The notes: generated by a model from the sequence alone, not told the origin. Numbered from the stretch's first letter, positions 50,259 to 61,097 are shown. The stretch: 64,000 bases of DNA from Curvibacter sp. (GCA_020248905.1 JADCGR010000033.1:1-64000); one strand, 5' to 3'. Numbers and translations: made by a program.

Positions 50259-52127
50259 TCAGAGATCGACTGCGGGGCGGTAGTCTTTGGCTGGCACCGG
50301 TATCCAGCGTCGGACGAGCGCGCAAGCGATCAGTGCGGCCAGGCCCACGGCCATCACATCAAGCCAGGGACGCACCCAATCCCCCCCCAGGGCGCCAAAC
50401 AGGCTGGCACGCAAGGCCTTGATGACCCAGCTGAAAGGCAGCCAGTCGTGCACGGCCTGGAAAAACTCTGTGGTCAGCTCGATGGGCATCACGCCGCCGC
50501 CAGCGGCCAGCTGCAGCGTGAGCAGCAGGATGACGATGAGCTTGCCCAGTTCGCCAAAAGCACGCAACATCAGCAGCACGATGGCCAGGAAGGCTTGGCC
50601 AGCGGTCAGCACGATTAGGAGAAAGCTGGGCAGATCCGGCACCGCGACCCCCAGACCGGGCAAGAGTACGAGGACCACCAGTGCGGTCTGCAGCATGACG
50701 ACCAGGGCCGGCACCGCGTAACGACCGAGGGTCTGGGCCAGGGCTGGGCTGGCCATGTGCTCTTCGCTGAGCTGACGCATGGAGAACATGTAGACAGACA
50801 TCACGGCGCCCAGCCACAAAGCCATGGCGATCATATTGGGCACAAAGGCGCTGCCATTGTTGGGCACCGGCGCCTGGACCTCCAGCACGGTTTCTACCGA
50901 TTCAGCAAGCCCGCGCGCGCTGCCATCAAGCTTGCCGGCCGTTGCCGGCAGGGCCGATTCGACCAGGACGATGCCGTCGAGCAGTTGCCTCGCGCCGCGC
51001 CGCAGTTCGGAGCCGCTGCGCTCATAAGTCTCCAGCTGGGCGTCCTCGGGCAATCGGTCAGCCAGGGTCCGCAGGTTGTCGGCCAGCTGGCCCACCCCTT
51101 CGGTGAGGCGCGCCGTGCCTTCCTCCACCCGCGCACTGCCCCGCAGCAGCTGGGTATTCGCATCCTGTGCCGTGCCCAGACCATCGTAGAGCTGCTTGCC
51201 GCCGGCGGCCAATGCGCCCGCGCTCCCCGAGATCTTCTCCCCGACGAAGAGCAGGTCGACAGTCTCTTCCTGCAGCTGCGTGGCGCCACGGGTCAGGAGA
51301 TCGGCGCCAATCTGCAACTGCTGCAGGCCCGTACCCATCTCGCGGTGGCCCTGGGTCAGTTGCTGGGTCCCGCTGCGCAGGGCCCGCAGTTCACCCTCCG
51401 GTGGCATGCGCGCCGCCATGGTCCGAGTGCTTGCACCGTAGCGCCGCACGCCAGCGACGAGCTGCGCACCGGCAGCGTCGTAGCGGGCCATACCTTCGTT
51501 AAAGGAAGTCGCCCCCGCGCGCAGGCTCGACAAGCCAGTGCGCAGCTTGTCCAGCGACTTGCCTGAGCCGTCGGCGGAATTGAGCACCTGCTCCCAGCGC
51601 TGCTCGTTCAGGGCCTCGTTGACGCGGTGCCCCAGCTCGGCGGCAAAGCGCCGCGCAATCCCGGCGGCCGCATAATTGTTGCCCTCCGACAGCACCACCA
51701 CCACCTTGCCGCCGCCACGCAGGGTGCCCGGCAAGGCGTTGGCGCTGAAGTCGGGCGGGATGATGACGGCGAAGGCCAGGCGCCCGAGGCGCACGTTCTC
51801 GCGTGCGGCGTCCGCATCGCTCAGGGCGCGGAAGCCGAACTCCCCGGAGGCACTAAGCTCCTCGAGCAGTTCCGTGCCGACATTGCTGGCGCGCCTCTGG
51901 TAGACGGCGCCCTGGTCAAGGTTCACGATGCCGACCGGCAGATCACTGGTCTTGGCGTTCGGATCCCAGACGCTGGAGAGATAGATCAGCGCATAGATGG
52001 CGGGCACCGACACGATGGCCAGCCCCGCCAGGATGAGCCGCGGAAAGCGACGGAACAGCAGCAGATCCGTGCGGATGATGCGCCAGCAGGCGATCAGCCC
52101 ACCTCTCAAGACTCCTGCCTGCTTCAT
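50259..52127 (-). CDS. YhgE/Pip-domain membrane protein (ABC-2 type)
   Basis: 622 residues. An N-terminal membrane helix (FPRLILAGLAIVSVPAIYALIYL) is followed by the Pip N-domain (VGIVNLDQGAVYQRRASNVGTELLEEL). A long periplasmic part is rich in heptad-like Gly/Leu repeats (about residues 190-390). Five or so C-terminal helices carry the ABC-2 fold (ALWLGAVMSVYMFSMRQLSEEH). Family members are phage receptors or parts of type VII-type and exporter systems; the role here is unknown. The start at 52127 (MKQAGVLRGG) fits the membrane topology. Convergent with ruvC. Confidence 0.88.
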   Translation of the reverse strand: MKQAGVLRGGLIACWRIIRTDLLLFRRFPRLILAGLAIVSVPAIYALIYLSSVWDPNAKTSDLPVGIVNLDQGAVYQRRASNVGTELLEELSASGEFGFRALSDADAARENVRLGRLAFAVIIPPDFSANALPGTLRGGGKVVVVLSEGNNYAAAGIARRFAAELGHRVNEALNEQRWEQVLNSADGSGKSLDKLRTGLSSLRAGATSFNEGMARYDAAGAQLVAGVRRYGASTRTMAARMPPEGELRALRSGTQQLTQGHREMGTGLQQLQIGADLLTRGATQLQEETVDLLFVGEKISGSAGALAAGGKQLYDGLGTAQDANTQLLRGSARVEEGTARLTEGVGQLADNLRTLADRLPEDAQLETYERSGSELRRGARQLLDGIVLVESALPATAGKLDGSARGLAESVETVLEVQAPVPNNGSAFVPNMIAMALWLGAVMSVYMFSMRQLSEEHMASPALAQTLGRYAVPALVVMLQTALVVLVLLPGLGVAVPDLPSFLLIVLTAGQAFLAIVLLMLRAFGELGKLIVILLLTLQLAAGGGVMPIELTTEFFQAVHDWLPFSWVIKALRASLFGALGGDWVRPWLDVMAVGLAALIACALVRRWIPVPAKDYRPAVDL

Positions 52128-52252
52128 ACGTGATGGCCCCCTTCGCTCCCGATTGTGCCGCACGCCGCCGGCGGGCGGTGATTCTCTATGCCCGGGGACC
52201 CCGGACTCCTTGTAACGCCAGCGGACACGCGCTAGATTGGACAAACAGCCCT

Positions 52253-52595
52253 ATGCCAACTGGGAGACCGCTCGCTCAATTTCTGCAACTCCAAACCCAA
52301 GCCGCCCGAGACTGGCGCCAGGCCGGCGCAGCCTAAGCAGGTGCGCACAACGCGACCCGCCGCGCAGGGGCCTGCGGCCAGCGGGGTTCCCGGGGCGCCA
52401 CCGCCGCCGCGCGAGGTCGGCGAGGATAACCAGGAATCAAACTGGCCGCTGTAGGAGGACTCGGTGGCCTTTCAGGACAGCCAGATACCCTCGGTCTTCA
52501 GTGAGCCGGACGCAGTGAAGACGCGCGACGACCCTTCAAAGGTCAAAAACACGACACCGGATGCCTTCTGCGCCGTATGCAAACGCGGATCGTGA
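52253..52595 (+). pseudogene. Decayed small hypothetical gene
   Basis: The frame from ATG 52253 encodes MPTGRPLAQFLQLQTQAARD and continues WRQAGAA, stopping at 52336. The neighbouring frame from about 52335 carries on with a Pro-rich stretch and GEDNQESNWPL, a TAG at 52452, then EDSVAFQDSQIPSVFSEPDA and CAVCKRGS to a TGA at 52593-52595. This fits one small protein with a frameshift and a nonsense codon. I recall intact comamonad proteins with similar N- and C-terminal features, but no named family. The remainder of the 474-base gap (52128-52252) shows nothing clear. Confidence 0.55.
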
Positions 52596-52601
52596 ACACG
52601 C

Positions 52602-52778
52602 TCACGCGATACGCTGGAGGATGAGCACGGCGAAAAAGCCGAAGGCCGCGATCAGCGTCCACTTGAGCGTGATCAGGCCCCAGCGACGATAGCGCACCTG
52701 TCCGGTGCCGGCATAGAAGGCAAAGCACACGGCGGCGCCGATCAGCAGCACGAAGATCAGCCAGCGAAACAGCAGCAT
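52602..52778 (-). CDS. Small two-helix membrane protein
   Basis: 58 residues, ATG at 52778. Two predicted membrane helices (LFRWLIFVLLIGAAVCFAFY and LKWTLIAAFGFFAVLIL) are separated by TGQVRYRRWGLI. No named family recognised, but the arrangement is that of short conserved inner-membrane proteins beside lpxC in comamonads. It begins 101 bases after lpxC and is probably a separate or read-through gene. Confidence 0.78.
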   Translation of the reverse strand: MLLFRWLIFVLLIGAAVCFAFYAGTGQVRYRRWGLITLKWTLIAAFGFFAVLILQRIA

Positions 52779-52879
52779 GCTCTTACCTCGACCGGGAAAC
52801 TCGACGCTGGGCCGCCCCAGGGCGGTTCAGCCCCCGTTGGGAGCAGCGACCTGTGCAAAGTTGGAGCGTGGGGGCCATA

Positions 52880-53803
52880 TCACCAGGCGCGGGCCGGCTG
52901 CGCGAAACCCTTGGGCGCAAGCTTCTCGTTGTCGAACGTCACGGTTTCCCACGCGTCGCTCCGCCGCAGCAGTTCGCGCAGCAGCTTGTTGTTCATGGCG
53001 TGCCCGGAGCGAAAGGCGCTGTACGCTGCCAACAGCGGCTTGCCCAGGATGTAGAGATCGCCCATGGCGTCCAGAATCTTGTGCTTGACGAACTCGTCGT
53101 CGTACCGCAGGCCGCCGGCATTGAGCACCTTGTAGTCGTCCATGACGATGGCGTTGTCCAGGCCCCCGCCCAGGGCCAGGCCGTTGGCCCGCATCATCTC
53201 GACGTCGCGCGTGAAGCCGAAGGTACGCGCGCGGGCGATGTCGCGGCTGTAGTTGTGCACGCTCATGTCAAACTCCACGCGCTGCCCCGTGCCATCGACG
53301 GCCGGGTGGTCGAAGTCGATCTCGAAGTTGAGCTTGTAGCCGTGGTAGGGATCAAGCCGGGCCCACTTCTGGCCGGCCCCTTCGCCTTCACGCACCTCGA
53401 TCGCTTCGGTGATGCGGATGAAGCGCTTGGGCGCTTTCTGCAATTCGATGCCTGCGCTTTGCAGCAGGAAGACAAAGGAGGCGGCCGAGCCGTCGAGGAT
53501 GGGCACCTCTTCGGCGGTGATGTCGATGTAGAGATTGTCGATGCCCAGGCCGGCGCAGGCCGACATCAGGTGCTCGACGGTATGGACCTTGGCGTCACCC
53601 CGGCTGAGCGTGGAGGCCAGGCGGGTGTCGCTCACGGCCTGAGCCGACACCGGGATGTCGACCGGCTGCGGCAGATCGACCCGCCGGAACACGATGCCCG
53701 TGTCCGGCTGCGCGGGACGCAGCGTCATCTCGACGCGCTGACCGCTGTGCAGTCCCACGCCCACAGCGCGGGTCAAGGACTTGAGGGTACGTTGCTGCAG
53801 CAT
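52880..53803 (-). CDS. lpxC: UDP-3-O-acyl-N-acetylglucosamine deacetylase
   Basis: 307 residues. The zinc-dependent committed step of lipid A synthesis. N-terminal [20 protein letters not shown]; the zinc ligands are the His in [15 protein letters not shown] and H/D in [27 protein letters not shown] near the end carries the general base His. It closes the dcw cluster, as in many proteobacteria. A remnant of an EAL gene lies between it and ftsZ. Confidence 0.97.
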   Translation of the reverse strand: MLQQRTLKSLTRAVGVGLHSGQRVEMTLRPAQPDTGIVFRRVDLPQPVDIPVSAQAVSDTRLASTLSRGDAKVHTVEHLMSACAGLGIDNLYIDITAEEVPILDGSAASFVFLLQSAGIELQKAPKRFIRITEAIEVREGEGAGQKWARLDPYHGYKLNFEIDFDHPAVDGTGQRVEFDMSVHNYSRDIARARTFGFTRDVEMMRANGLALGGGLDNAIVMDDYKVLNAGGLRYDDEFVKHKILDAMGDLYILGKPLLAAYSAFRSGHAMNNKLLRELLRRSDAWETVTFDNEKLAPKGFAQPARAW

Positions 53804-53812
53804 GGTGCAATT

Positions 53813-54046
53813 TTAGCGGCTCAGCCATTCCATGAAGGCTGACGCGGGCATGGGTCGGCTCAGGTGGTAGCCCTGCGCCTCGTGGCAACCCAGCACCCGA
53901 AGCTGCTCCGTGATGGCCGCGTTCTCCACGCCCTCGGCCACCACGCTGAGCCCCAGGTTGTGCGCGAGGTCGATGGTCGAACGAACGATGATGGCGTCGT
54001 CCGGATCGGACTCCATTCGAACGGCTCCTTGTTCGGGCATCTGCAA
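53813..54046 (-). pseudogene. Remnant of an EAL-domain phosphodiesterase gene
   Basis: About 66 codons (up to about 54013) match the C-terminal part of EAL domains: ESDPDDAIIVRSTIDLAHNL, then GLSVVAEGVENAAITEQL, GCHEAQGYHLSRPMPASAF and MEWL, ending at a TGA. The catalytic EAL motif and most of the domain are missing. The preceding 130 bases show no matching frame. It stops 9 bases before the lpxC start. It could still be translated from a TTG at 54046, but would be inactive. Confidence 0.85.
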
Positions 54047-54141
54047 GGCCGCAGTCGCCCGCTGACCGTGCGCTGCGCGTCGATGCCATCCCAGACGAGA
54101 ACGGGCGCCCTTGCTCCAGGACGCCGCGCCAACTGGCGCGG

Positions 54142-55392
54142 TCAGTCGGCCTGCTTGCGCAGGAATGCCGGAATCTCGAAGTCATCCATGCCGCCGGAGG
54201 ATAGGGCGTCCACCTTTGCCGCGGCCTGGGTGCGGTCACGGGTGCGCCAAACGCTTGGCGTGGTCATGGCGTTGTAATCCGGCTGGGGCACGCCGGGCAC
54301 AGTCGCGGTAACGGCCGGCGCCCCCGGCAGCGCTCCCGGGGCCACGGCCTGGTTCAGCGTTGGCACCTGGAAGGGCACGTTGTCAGTCCCCGTGCGCAGC
54401 ACCTGCAGGGGCGCAGCGGTACGGCGCGTGCCATGGCGCGACAGTCCTGTGGCCACCACGGTGATGCGGATGTTTTCGCCCAGGCTGTCGTCATACGCCG
54501 TGCCGTAGATCACGTGGGCGTCCGACGCGGAGTAGGCGCGGATGGTCTCCATGGCCAGCGCAGACTCCTTGAGCTTGAGCGAACGCCTGGCGGTAGAAAT
54601 CAGCACCAGCACCCCTTTCGCGCCCGAGAGGTCGATGCCTTCGAGCAGCGGACAGGCCACCGCTTGCTCGGCGGCGATGCGTGCGCGGTCTGGCCCGCTG
54701 GCCACGGCGGTACCCATCATGGCCTTGCCTTGCTCGCCCATCACGGTGCACACGTCTTCAAAGTCCACGTTGATCTCGCCGGGCACATTGATGATTTCGG
54801 CAATGCCGCCCACCGCGTTCTTCAGCACGTCGTTGGCATGGGCAAACGCGTCTTCCTGGCTCACGTCCTCGCCCAACACGTCCATCAGCTTTTCGTTGAG
54901 CACCACGATCAGAGAGTCCACGTTGGCTTCCAGCTCGGTCAGACCGGCGTCGGCGTTACTCATCCGGCGACCGCCTTCGAAATCGAAAGGCTTGGTCACC
55001 ACGCCCACGGTCAGGATCTTCATCTCCCTGGCGACGCGCGCGATCACAGGCGCCGCGCCGGTGCCGGTGCCGCCACCCATGCCGGCGGTAATGAAGAGCA
55101 TGTGTGCGCCAGCAATCGCAGCCCGGATATCCTCCACGGCGTCCTCGGCGGCCTCGCGGCCTTTCTCGGGCTTGCTGCCCGCGCCCAGACCGGTACCGCC
55201 GAGCTGGATGGTCTTGTGCGCCCGGCTGCGGCTCAGTGCCTGCGCGTCGGTATTGGCGCAGATGAACTCCACGCCCTGCACGTTGCGCTCGATCATGTGA
55301 TCAACGGCGTTGCCGCCGCCGCCGCCCACGCCGATGACCTTGATCTGGGTGCCCAGGTTGAAAGTGACGTCCTCAATCATGTCGATGTTCAT
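54142..55392 (-). CDS. ftsZ: Cell division protein FtsZ
   Basis: 416 residues. The tubulin-like GTPase that forms the division ring. IKVIGVGGGGGNAVDHMI and the GTP loop MGGGTGTGAAPVIA are present, followed by the T7 loop region NVDFEDVCTVM. A variable linker of about 60 residues leads to the C-terminal peptide MDDFEIPAFLRKQAD, which binds FtsA and ZipA. The start at 55392 follows AAGGAG; the frame extension to 55830 lies in DNA overlapping ftsA and is not coding. Last gene of the ftsQAZ set. Confidence 0.98.
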   Translation of the reverse strand: MNIDMIEDVTFNLGTQIKVIGVGGGGGNAVDHMIERNVQGVEFICANTDAQALSRSRAHKTIQLGGTGLGAGSKPEKGREAAEDAVEDIRAAIAGAHMLFITAGMGGGTGTGAAPVIARVAREMKILTVGVVTKPFDFEGGRRMSNADAGLTELEANVDSLIVVLNEKLMDVLGEDVSQEDAFAHANDVLKNAVGGIAEIINVPGEINVDFEDVCTVMGEQGKAMMGTAVASGPDRARIAAEQAVACPLLEGIDLSGAKGVLVLISTARRSLKLKESALAMETIRAYSASDAHVIYGTAYDDSLGENIRITVVATGLSRHGTRRTAAPLQVLRTGTDNVPFQVPTLNQAVAPGALPGAPAVTATVPGVPQPDYNAMTTPSVWRTRDRTQAAAKVDALSSGGMDDFEIPAFLRKQAD

Positions 55393-55541
55393 GTCTGTAC
55401 TCCTTTGTATCCAGTTGCCTTGTTGCTTGAGAATGCGATCTCTGGTTGTTTCATGAGGGCGGCCTCCCCGGCGGACCGGTGCAACGCCACCGGATGTGCG
55501 GACTGCCACGGGCGAGCCATAGGTTGAGCTTGGTATCCATC

Positions 55542-56771
55542 TCAGAAATTCCCGATGAACCAGTCCTTTACGCGCCCCATGGCGGTCTTCATCGACCCGT
55601 ACTTGGCAGCCACCTTGTAGCCGCGCAGGCGCGCCAGGCGCGCTTCTTCCAGCAGGCCCATGACCGTGGCCGCGCGTGGCTGTCCCACCATCTCGGCCAG
55701 CCCACCGCGATACTTGGGCAGACCGCGGCGCACGGGCTTGAGGAAAATGTCCTCGCCCAGCTCCACCATGCCCGGCATGACGGAGCTGCCGCCTGTCAGG
55801 ACGATGCCGGAGGACAGCACCTCTTCGCATCCCGAATCACGCAGCACCTGCTGCACGAGCGAGAAGATCTCCTCGATGCGCGGCTCGATCACGCCAGCGA
55901 GGGCCTGGCGGCTCAGCATGCGCGGACCGCGATCGCCAAGGCCCGGCACCTCGACCTGGATATCCGGGTCGGCCAGCAGCTGCTTGGCGTAGCCGCTCTC
56001 GACTTTGATGTCCTCGGCGTCCTTGGTGGGAGTACGCAGCGCCATGGCGATGTCGCTGGTGATCAGGTCGCCGGCAATCGGGATGACCGAGGTGTAGCGG
56101 ATCGCGCCACCCGTGAACACGGCCACGTCGGTGGTGCCCGCGCCGATGTCCACGCAGGCCACGCCCAGCTCCTTCTCGTCATCGGTCAGCACCGACAAGC
56201 TCGACGCCAGTGGATTGAGCATGAGCTGCTCCACCTCCAGGCCGCAGCGGCGCACGCACTTGATGATGTTCTCGGCCGCGCTCTGCGCGCCGGTCACGAT
56301 GTGCACCTTGGCCTCCAGCCGGATGCCGCTCATGCCGATGGGCTCGCGCACGTCTTGGCCGTCGATGATGAACTCCTGCGGTTCGACCAGCAGAAGGCGC
56401 TGGTCGGAGGAGATGTTGATGGCTTTCGCGGTCTCCACAACGCGCGCCACGTCGGACGCATTGACCTCGCGATCCTTCACCGCCACCATGCCACTGGAAT
56501 TGATGCCGCGGATGTGGCTGCCCGTGATGCCGGTGTAGACGCGCGTGATCTTGCAGTCGGCCATGAGCTCGGCCTCTTTCAAAGCCTGCTGGATGCTGTA
56601 CACCGTGGCGTCGATGTTCACCACCACGCCCCGCTTGAGCCCGTTACTTGGCGCCACGCCCAGGCCGGCCAGTTTGAGTTCCCCGCCAGGTAGAACCTCG
56701 GCCACCACCGCCATCACCTTCGCGGTGCCGATGTCGAGTCCGACGACCAGATCCTTGTACTCTCTTGCCAT
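55542..56771 (-). CDS. ftsA: Cell division protein FtsA
   Basis: 409 residues of the actin fold. It anchors FtsZ to the membrane. YKDLVVGLDIGTAKVMAVVAE is the phosphate-1 motif, VACVDIGAGTTDVAVFTGG is phosphate-2, and SSGIVLTGGSSVMPGM is the adenosine motif. The 1C domain is present (about residues 85-165). The C-terminal amphipathic helix GRVKDWFIGNF gives membrane binding. It starts 18 bases after ftsQ. Confidence 0.97.
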   Translation of the reverse strand: MAREYKDLVVGLDIGTAKVMAVVAEVLPGGELKLAGLGVAPSNGLKRGVVVNIDATVYSIQQALKEAELMADCKITRVYTGITGSHIRGINSSGMVAVKDREVNASDVARVVETAKAINISSDQRLLLVEPQEFIIDGQDVREPIGMSGIRLEAKVHIVTGAQSAAENIIKCVRRCGLEVEQLMLNPLASSLSVLTDDEKELGVACVDIGAGTTDVAVFTGGAIRYTSVIPIAGDLITSDIAMALRTPTKDAEDIKVESGYAKQLLADPDIQVEVPGLGDRGPRMLSRQALAGVIEPRIEEIFSLVQQVLRDSGCEEVLSSGIVLTGGSSVMPGMVELGEDIFLKPVRRGLPKYRGGLAEMVGQPRAATVMGLLEEARLARLRGYKVAAKYGSMKTAMGRVKDWFIGNF

Positions 56772-56789
56772 GTCGCGTCTCTGTGCTTC

Positions 56790-57608
56790 CTAGTTTCTTG
56801 CCGCCGCGTCTGCCGCAACGGTGCTCACGCCGCGCAGCCGCAGGGCATAGCCCTGGGCGTAGCGCAGGTCCGCTCCCTCCAGCGCATCGAGCTTGCGGCC
56901 GTGGTGTGCGGCGACCTGGGCTACCGTGCCCAGGAACTGCTTAACACGTGCCGTGATGTCTGCCTCGCCCCCACTGCCGAGCTCCAGCCGCGCACCGCTT
57001 TGCAGCGTGATCTGCCAGTTGCCACGGCTGCTCAGGACCAGGCGCTCGATGGGCAAGTCGATGGCGTCGAACATCGGCTGCAGGGTGCGGTGCATGGACA
57101 GCACCTCGGCCGAGCGCTCGACCGGCCCGTCGAGCTTGGGCAGCTCGTCCTGCTCGACCTCGCCGAGATTCGCTTCGAAGACTTCGCCAAAGCTGTTGAC
57201 CAGGGTAGACTCGCCCTCCTCGCCCCAGTAGGCCACCGGCTGGTGCTCCTGCAGGATCACACGCAGCCGGTTCGGAAACTCGCGCTGCACCACGGCGCGC
57301 CGCACCCAGGGCAGTCCCTCAAAGGCCAGGCGAACGGCGTTCAGGTCCACTGTCAGGAAGGTACCCTTGAGCTGGGGCGCCACCTGGGCGCGCAGCGTGA
57401 GCGCGCTGGTATGACTGATGTCGCCCAGCACCGTCAGCCCGCGGATAGCGAAGAAGGGATGGTGCGCCAGCCAGCGCCCGCCCGTGGCCAGCGCCAGCAG
57501 CACGAAGCCCAGCAGCAGCAGCGTGGCTGTGAGGTTCATGAGCCGTACGTCCATCGGCAGAGCCGCTGGATGGTTGAGCGTCGGACCTCGGGCGTTGAGC
57601 ATCTTCAT
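56790..57608 (-). CDS. ftsQ: Cell division protein FtsQ
   Basis: 272 residues. A bitopic inner-membrane protein with one N-terminal helix ([21 protein letters not shown]). A POTRA domain follows ([32 protein letters not shown]), then the beta domain, [28 protein letters not shown]. It recruits FtsB/FtsL. Its ATG overlaps the ddl stop by four bases. Confidence 0.96.
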   Translation of the reverse strand: MKMLNARGPTLNHPAALPMDVRLMNLTATLLLLGFVLLALATGGRWLAHHPFFAIRGLTVLGDISHTSALTLRAQVAPQLKGTFLTVDLNAVRLAFEGLPWVRRAVVQREFPNRLRVILQEHQPVAYWGEEGESTLVNSFGEVFEANLGEVEQDELPKLDGPVERSAEVLSMHRTLQPMFDAIDLPIERLVLSSRGNWQITLQSGARLELGSGGEADITARVKQFLGTVAQVAAHHGRKLDALEGADLRYAQGYALRLRGVSTVAADAAARN

Positions 57609-58618
57609 GGCCTGCTTTCTCGCTGAACGCCGGAAGCCCGACCCTCAAGCTCATCATGATCCAGCGCAGCGCCCTGCAGCAGCTGCACGCAAAGGTCTTC
57701 ATAGCTGAGGCCCGCAGCCTTGGCCGACATGGGGACCAGCGAGTGGCTGGTCATGCCTGGCGCCGTATTGATCTCCAGCAGCGAGGGCTTACGCGTGCGC
57801 GCATCGATCATCACATCGGCGCGGGCCCAGCCGCGGCAACCCAGCACCTGGTAGGCGCGCAGCACCATCTGCTGGATCTGCTCCTCCTCGCCCGTGGGCA
57901 GCCCACAGGGCACAAGGTACTTCACGTCGTCCGTGAAGTACTTGTTCTGGTAATCGTAGTTGCCCTCAGGCGCCACGATCCGGATCACGGGCAGCGCACG
58001 GGCCCGCGAGCCGCTGCCCAGCACGGGCACCGTGACTTCCTCGCCGCTGATGAACTGCTCGCACAGGACCTGCTCGTCCACCTGCGCGGCGCGCGCGTAG
58101 GCGGATTCGCATTCATCGGCCGTCATCACCTTGGTCAGGCCAATGGAAGAGCCCTCGCGGGCGGGCTTGACGATCATGGGGGACCCCAAGGCCGCAAACG
58201 CAGCCCGCGCTGCCTCCGCGCTGGCCACCTTGCGCCACTGCGGTGTTGGCAGGCCCTCAGCCAGCCAGATGCGCTTGGTCATGACCTTGTCGATGGCAAT
58301 CGCCGAGGCCATCACGCCAGAGCCCGTGTAGGGTATGCCCAGCAGCTCCAGCGCACCCTGCACCGTGCCGTCCTCGCCAAAGCGGCCGTGCAGCGCGATG
58401 AAGCAGCGGGCAAATCCGTCGCGCCTGAGCTCCGTCAGATCACGCTGCGCCGGATCAAAGGCATGCGCGTCCACACCACGCGATCGCAAGGCCTGCAGCA
58501 CACCTGTGCCCGACATCAGCGAGATCTCCCGCTCGGCGGACGCGCCGCCCATCAGGACGGCAACCTTGCCTAGGGCGGGTTGAGCGTTCAGCGTTGAGTT
58601 TGCGGCGTATCCATTCAT
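57605..58618 (-). CDS. ddl: D-alanine--D-alanine ligase
   Basis: 337 residues of the ATP-grasp superfamily. It joins two D-Ala. [21 protein letters not shown] is the N-terminal substrate motif. [19 protein letters not shown] is the ATP loop. [32 protein letters not shown] carries metal ligands and the C-terminal signature. Overlaps murC and ftsQ by ATGA on both sides. Confidence 0.97.
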   Translation of the reverse strand: MNGYAANSTLNAQPALGKVAVLMGGASAEREISLMSGTGVLQALRSRGVDAHAFDPAQRDLTELRRDGFARCFIALHGRFGEDGTVQGALELLGIPYTGSGVMASAIAIDKVMTKRIWLAEGLPTPQWRKVASAEAARAAFAALGSPMIVKPAREGSSIGLTKVMTADECESAYARAAQVDEQVLCEQFISGEEVTVPVLGSGSRARALPVIRIVAPEGNYDYQNKYFTDDVKYLVPCGLPTGEEEQIQQMVLRAYQVLGCRGWARADVMIDARTRKPSLLEINTAPGMTSHSLVPMSAKAAGLSYEDLCVQLLQGAALDHDELEGRASGVQRESRP

Positions 58619-60039
58619 TGATCTTGTCCTTGCTCAACGCTCGACGCCGAGCGTTCAACGACCCTGGCCGGCACGCCACCGATGGAGCCCGCGCCCATGC
58701 AGATCACAACGTCGCCGTCCCGAGTGTTGTCCAGGATCGCCTGCGGCATGGCTGCGATGTCGTCGACAAAAACGGGCTCCACCTTGCCCGCCACGCGCAG
58801 CGCGCGCGCCAGACTGCGGCCGTCAGCGGCAACGATGGGCGGCTCGCCGGCGGCATAGACCTCGCTCAGCAGCACAGCGTCGGCCTGGCCGATGACCTTG
58901 ACGAAGTCCTCGAAGCAGTCGCGCGTTCGCGTGTAGCGATGGGGCTGGAAAGCCAGCACCAGGCGCCGGCCCGGGAAGGCGCCGCGCGCAGCGGCCAGCG
59001 TGGCCGCCATCTCCACCGGGTGATGACCGTAGTCATCGATGAGCGTGAATCGGCCACCGTCCCTGGCCTTCACCTCGCCATAGCGCTGGAAGCGCCGACC
59101 CACACCCTTGAACTCGGCCAGCGCACCCAGCAGCGCGGCGTCGGGCACGTCCAGCTCTGCCGCCACCGCGATGGCCGACAGCGCATTGAGCACGTTGTGC
59201 CGTCCCGGCAGGTTGAGTGCCACGTCCAGGTCCGGCAACACCACGCCGTTGCGCCGCTGCACCGTGAAGTGCATCTGCCCGGCCACGGCGCGGACATTGA
59301 CGGCGCGGACCTGGGCGCCCTCCTCGAAGCCATAGCTGGTGATCGGGCAATTGACCTCGGGCACGATCTCGCGCACAGCGGGATCGTCCGTGCAGAGGAC
59401 GGCCGTGCCGTAAAAGGGCATGCGATGCAGGAAGTCGACAAAGGCCCTCTTCAGCTTGGCGAAATCATGGCCGTAGGTCTCCATATGGTCGGCGTCGATG
59501 TTGGTCACGATGGCCATCACCGGCATGAGCTTGAGGAAGGAGGCATCGCTCTCGTCGGCCTCGACGACGATGTAGTCGCCCTGCCCCAGGCGCGCATTCG
59601 CGTTCGCGCTGTTCAGGCGCCCGCCGATCACGAAAGTCGGGTCCAGCCCGGCCTCGGCCAGCACGCTGGCCACGAGGCTGGTCGTGGTCGTCTTGCCATG
59701 CGTACCGGCGATCGCGATGCCGCGCTTGAGCCGCATCAGCTCGGCCAGCATCACCGCACGCGGCACAACGGGGATCTTCCGTTCCCGGGCGGCCTGCACC
59801 TCGGGGTTGTCGGACTGCACCGCCGTGGACGTGACCACGGCGTCTGCGCCCGCGATGTTCTCGCCCGCATGACCTACGCAAGTGCGGATGCCCAGCGCCG
59901 CCAGACGCTTGAGCGTCGCGCTGTCCGCGAGGTCGGAGCCCGAGATGGCATAACCCAGGTTGTGCAGCACCTCGGCGATACCCGACATGCCCGCACCACC
60001 CAAGCCTACAAAATGAATCTTCTTGATGGCGTGTTTCAT
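58615..60039 (-). CDS. murC: UDP-N-acetylmuramate--L-alanine ligase
   Basis: 474 residues. It adds the first residue of the stem peptide. N-terminal [23 protein letters not shown]; the P-loop is [18 protein letters not shown], followed by [16 protein letters not shown] and [16 protein letters not shown]. Related to Mpl, also in this window. ATGA overlaps with murG and ddl. Confidence 0.97.
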   Translation of the reverse strand: MKHAIKKIHFVGLGGAGMSGIAEVLHNLGYAISGSDLADSATLKRLAALGIRTCVGHAGENIAGADAVVTSTAVQSDNPEVQAARERKIPVVPRAVMLAELMRLKRGIAIAGTHGKTTTTSLVASVLAEAGLDPTFVIGGRLNSANANARLGQGDYIVVEADESDASFLKLMPVMAIVTNIDADHMETYGHDFAKLKRAFVDFLHRMPFYGTAVLCTDDPAVREIVPEVNCPITSYGFEEGAQVRAVNVRAVAGQMHFTVQRRNGVVLPDLDVALNLPGRHNVLNALSAIAVAAELDVPDAALLGALAEFKGVGRRFQRYGEVKARDGGRFTLIDDYGHHPVEMAATLAAARGAFPGRRLVLAFQPHRYTRTRDCFEDFVKVIGQADAVLLSEVYAAGEPPIVAADGRSLARALRVAGKVEPVFVDDIAAMPQAILDNTRDGDVVICMGAGSIGGVPARVVERSASSVEQGQDQ

Positions 60040-61097
60040 CGTGCCAGCTCCTCGCAGGCGGCCACCACCTCGGCGGTGGCATCGGTCTTGGCCAGCTGCT
60101 GCGCGCGTTGTGCCCAGCGCAGCAACGTGCCGCGGTCTGTGGTCTGCAGCAGCCCGGCCAGTTGCTCCGGGCTCATGTTCTTCTGAGGCAGGAGCAGGCC
60201 CGCGCCCTGGTCCACCAAGAAGCGGGCGTTGGCGGTCTGGTGGTCGTCCACGGCCGCCGGCAAGGGCACGAAGACGGCTGCAGCACCCACAGCGGCGATT
60301 TCGGTCACGGTGCTGGCACCCGCGCGGCAGACGACGAGGTCGGCCTTGGCAAACGCGCAGGCCGTATCCTCAATGAAGGGTAGCAGCTCAGCCTGTACGC
60401 CTGCGGCGGCGTAGCTGGCGCGCAAAGCGTCAATCTGTGCCGCGCCGCTTTGGTGGGTGACCTGCGGGCGCTGTGCCTGCGGGATCAGGGCCAACGCGCG
60501 CGGCACTGCATCATTGAGCGCGCGAGCTCCGAGGCTGCCGCCGATCACAAGGATTTTCAGCGGCCCGCTGCGGCCCGCGAAGCGCTGCGCTGGCGCCCCC
60601 TGCTGCAGGAAGGCCGCGCGCAGGGGATTACCGACCCAGCGCGCCTGTTTCATGGCTTCGGGAAATGCGGTGAACACCCGATCGGCCACCACAGCCAGCA
60701 CCTTGTTGGTCATGCCCGCCACCGAGTTCTGCTCGTGCAGCACCAGGGGCTTGCCCAGCAGCACGCCCATCATGCCGGCCGGGAAGGTGATGTAGCCGCC
60801 CAGGCCTACGATGACATCGGGCCGCACCCGCCGGATCACCGATATGCTCTGCGCGAAGGCCTTAAGCAGGCGCAAGGGCAGCAGCGCCAGCGTGAGCGGG
60901 CCCTTGCCACGCACGCCGCCAAAGTCGATGCTTTCGAAAGCGAAACCGCGCGGTGGCACCAGCTGACCCTCCATGTTCGAGGCGTTGCCTAGCCAGTGCA
61001 CCCGCCAGCCCTTTTCGCGCAGAGCCTCAGCTACGGCCAACCCGGGGAAGATGTGCCCCCCCGTGCCGCCTGCCATGATCAATGCGCACTTGCTCAT
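60036..61097 (-). CDS. murG: UDP-GlcNAc:lipid I N-acetylglucosaminyltransferase MurG
   Basis: 353 residues. It makes lipid II at the inner face of the membrane. [23 protein letters not shown] is the acceptor G loop. [22 protein letters not shown] is the second glycine loop, and [37 protein letters not shown] is the UDP-sugar site. The start at 61097 (MSKCALIM) is set by the family; the region before it is a short duplication, not part of murG. Confidence 0.97.
   Translation of the reverse strand: MSKCALIMAGGTGGHIFPGLAVAEALREKGWRVHWLGNASNMEGQLVPPRGFAFESIDFGGVRGKGPLTLALLPLRLLKAFAQSISVIRRVRPDVIVGLGGYITFPAGMMGVLLGKPLVLHEQNSVAGMTNKVLAVVADRVFTAFPEAMKQARWVGNPLRAAFLQQGAPAQRFAGRSGPLKILVIGGSLGARALNDAVPRALALIPQAQRPQVTHQSGAAQIDALRASYAAAGVQAELLPFIEDTACAFAKADLVVCRAGASTVTEIAAVGAAAVFVPLPAAVDDHQTANARFLVDQGAGLLLPQKNMSPEQLAGLLQTTDRGTLLRWAQRAQQLAKTDATAEVVAACEELAR

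Noticed and set aside
54433-55527. Long plus-strand frames opposite ftsZ and ftsA
   Set aside because: Composition shadows (His/Ala/Gly rich) of ftsZ and ftsA; no ribosome sites or domains.
55393-55830. N-terminal extension of ftsZ to 55830
   Set aside because: The family start and an AAGGAG site place the start at 55392; the extension overlaps ftsA.
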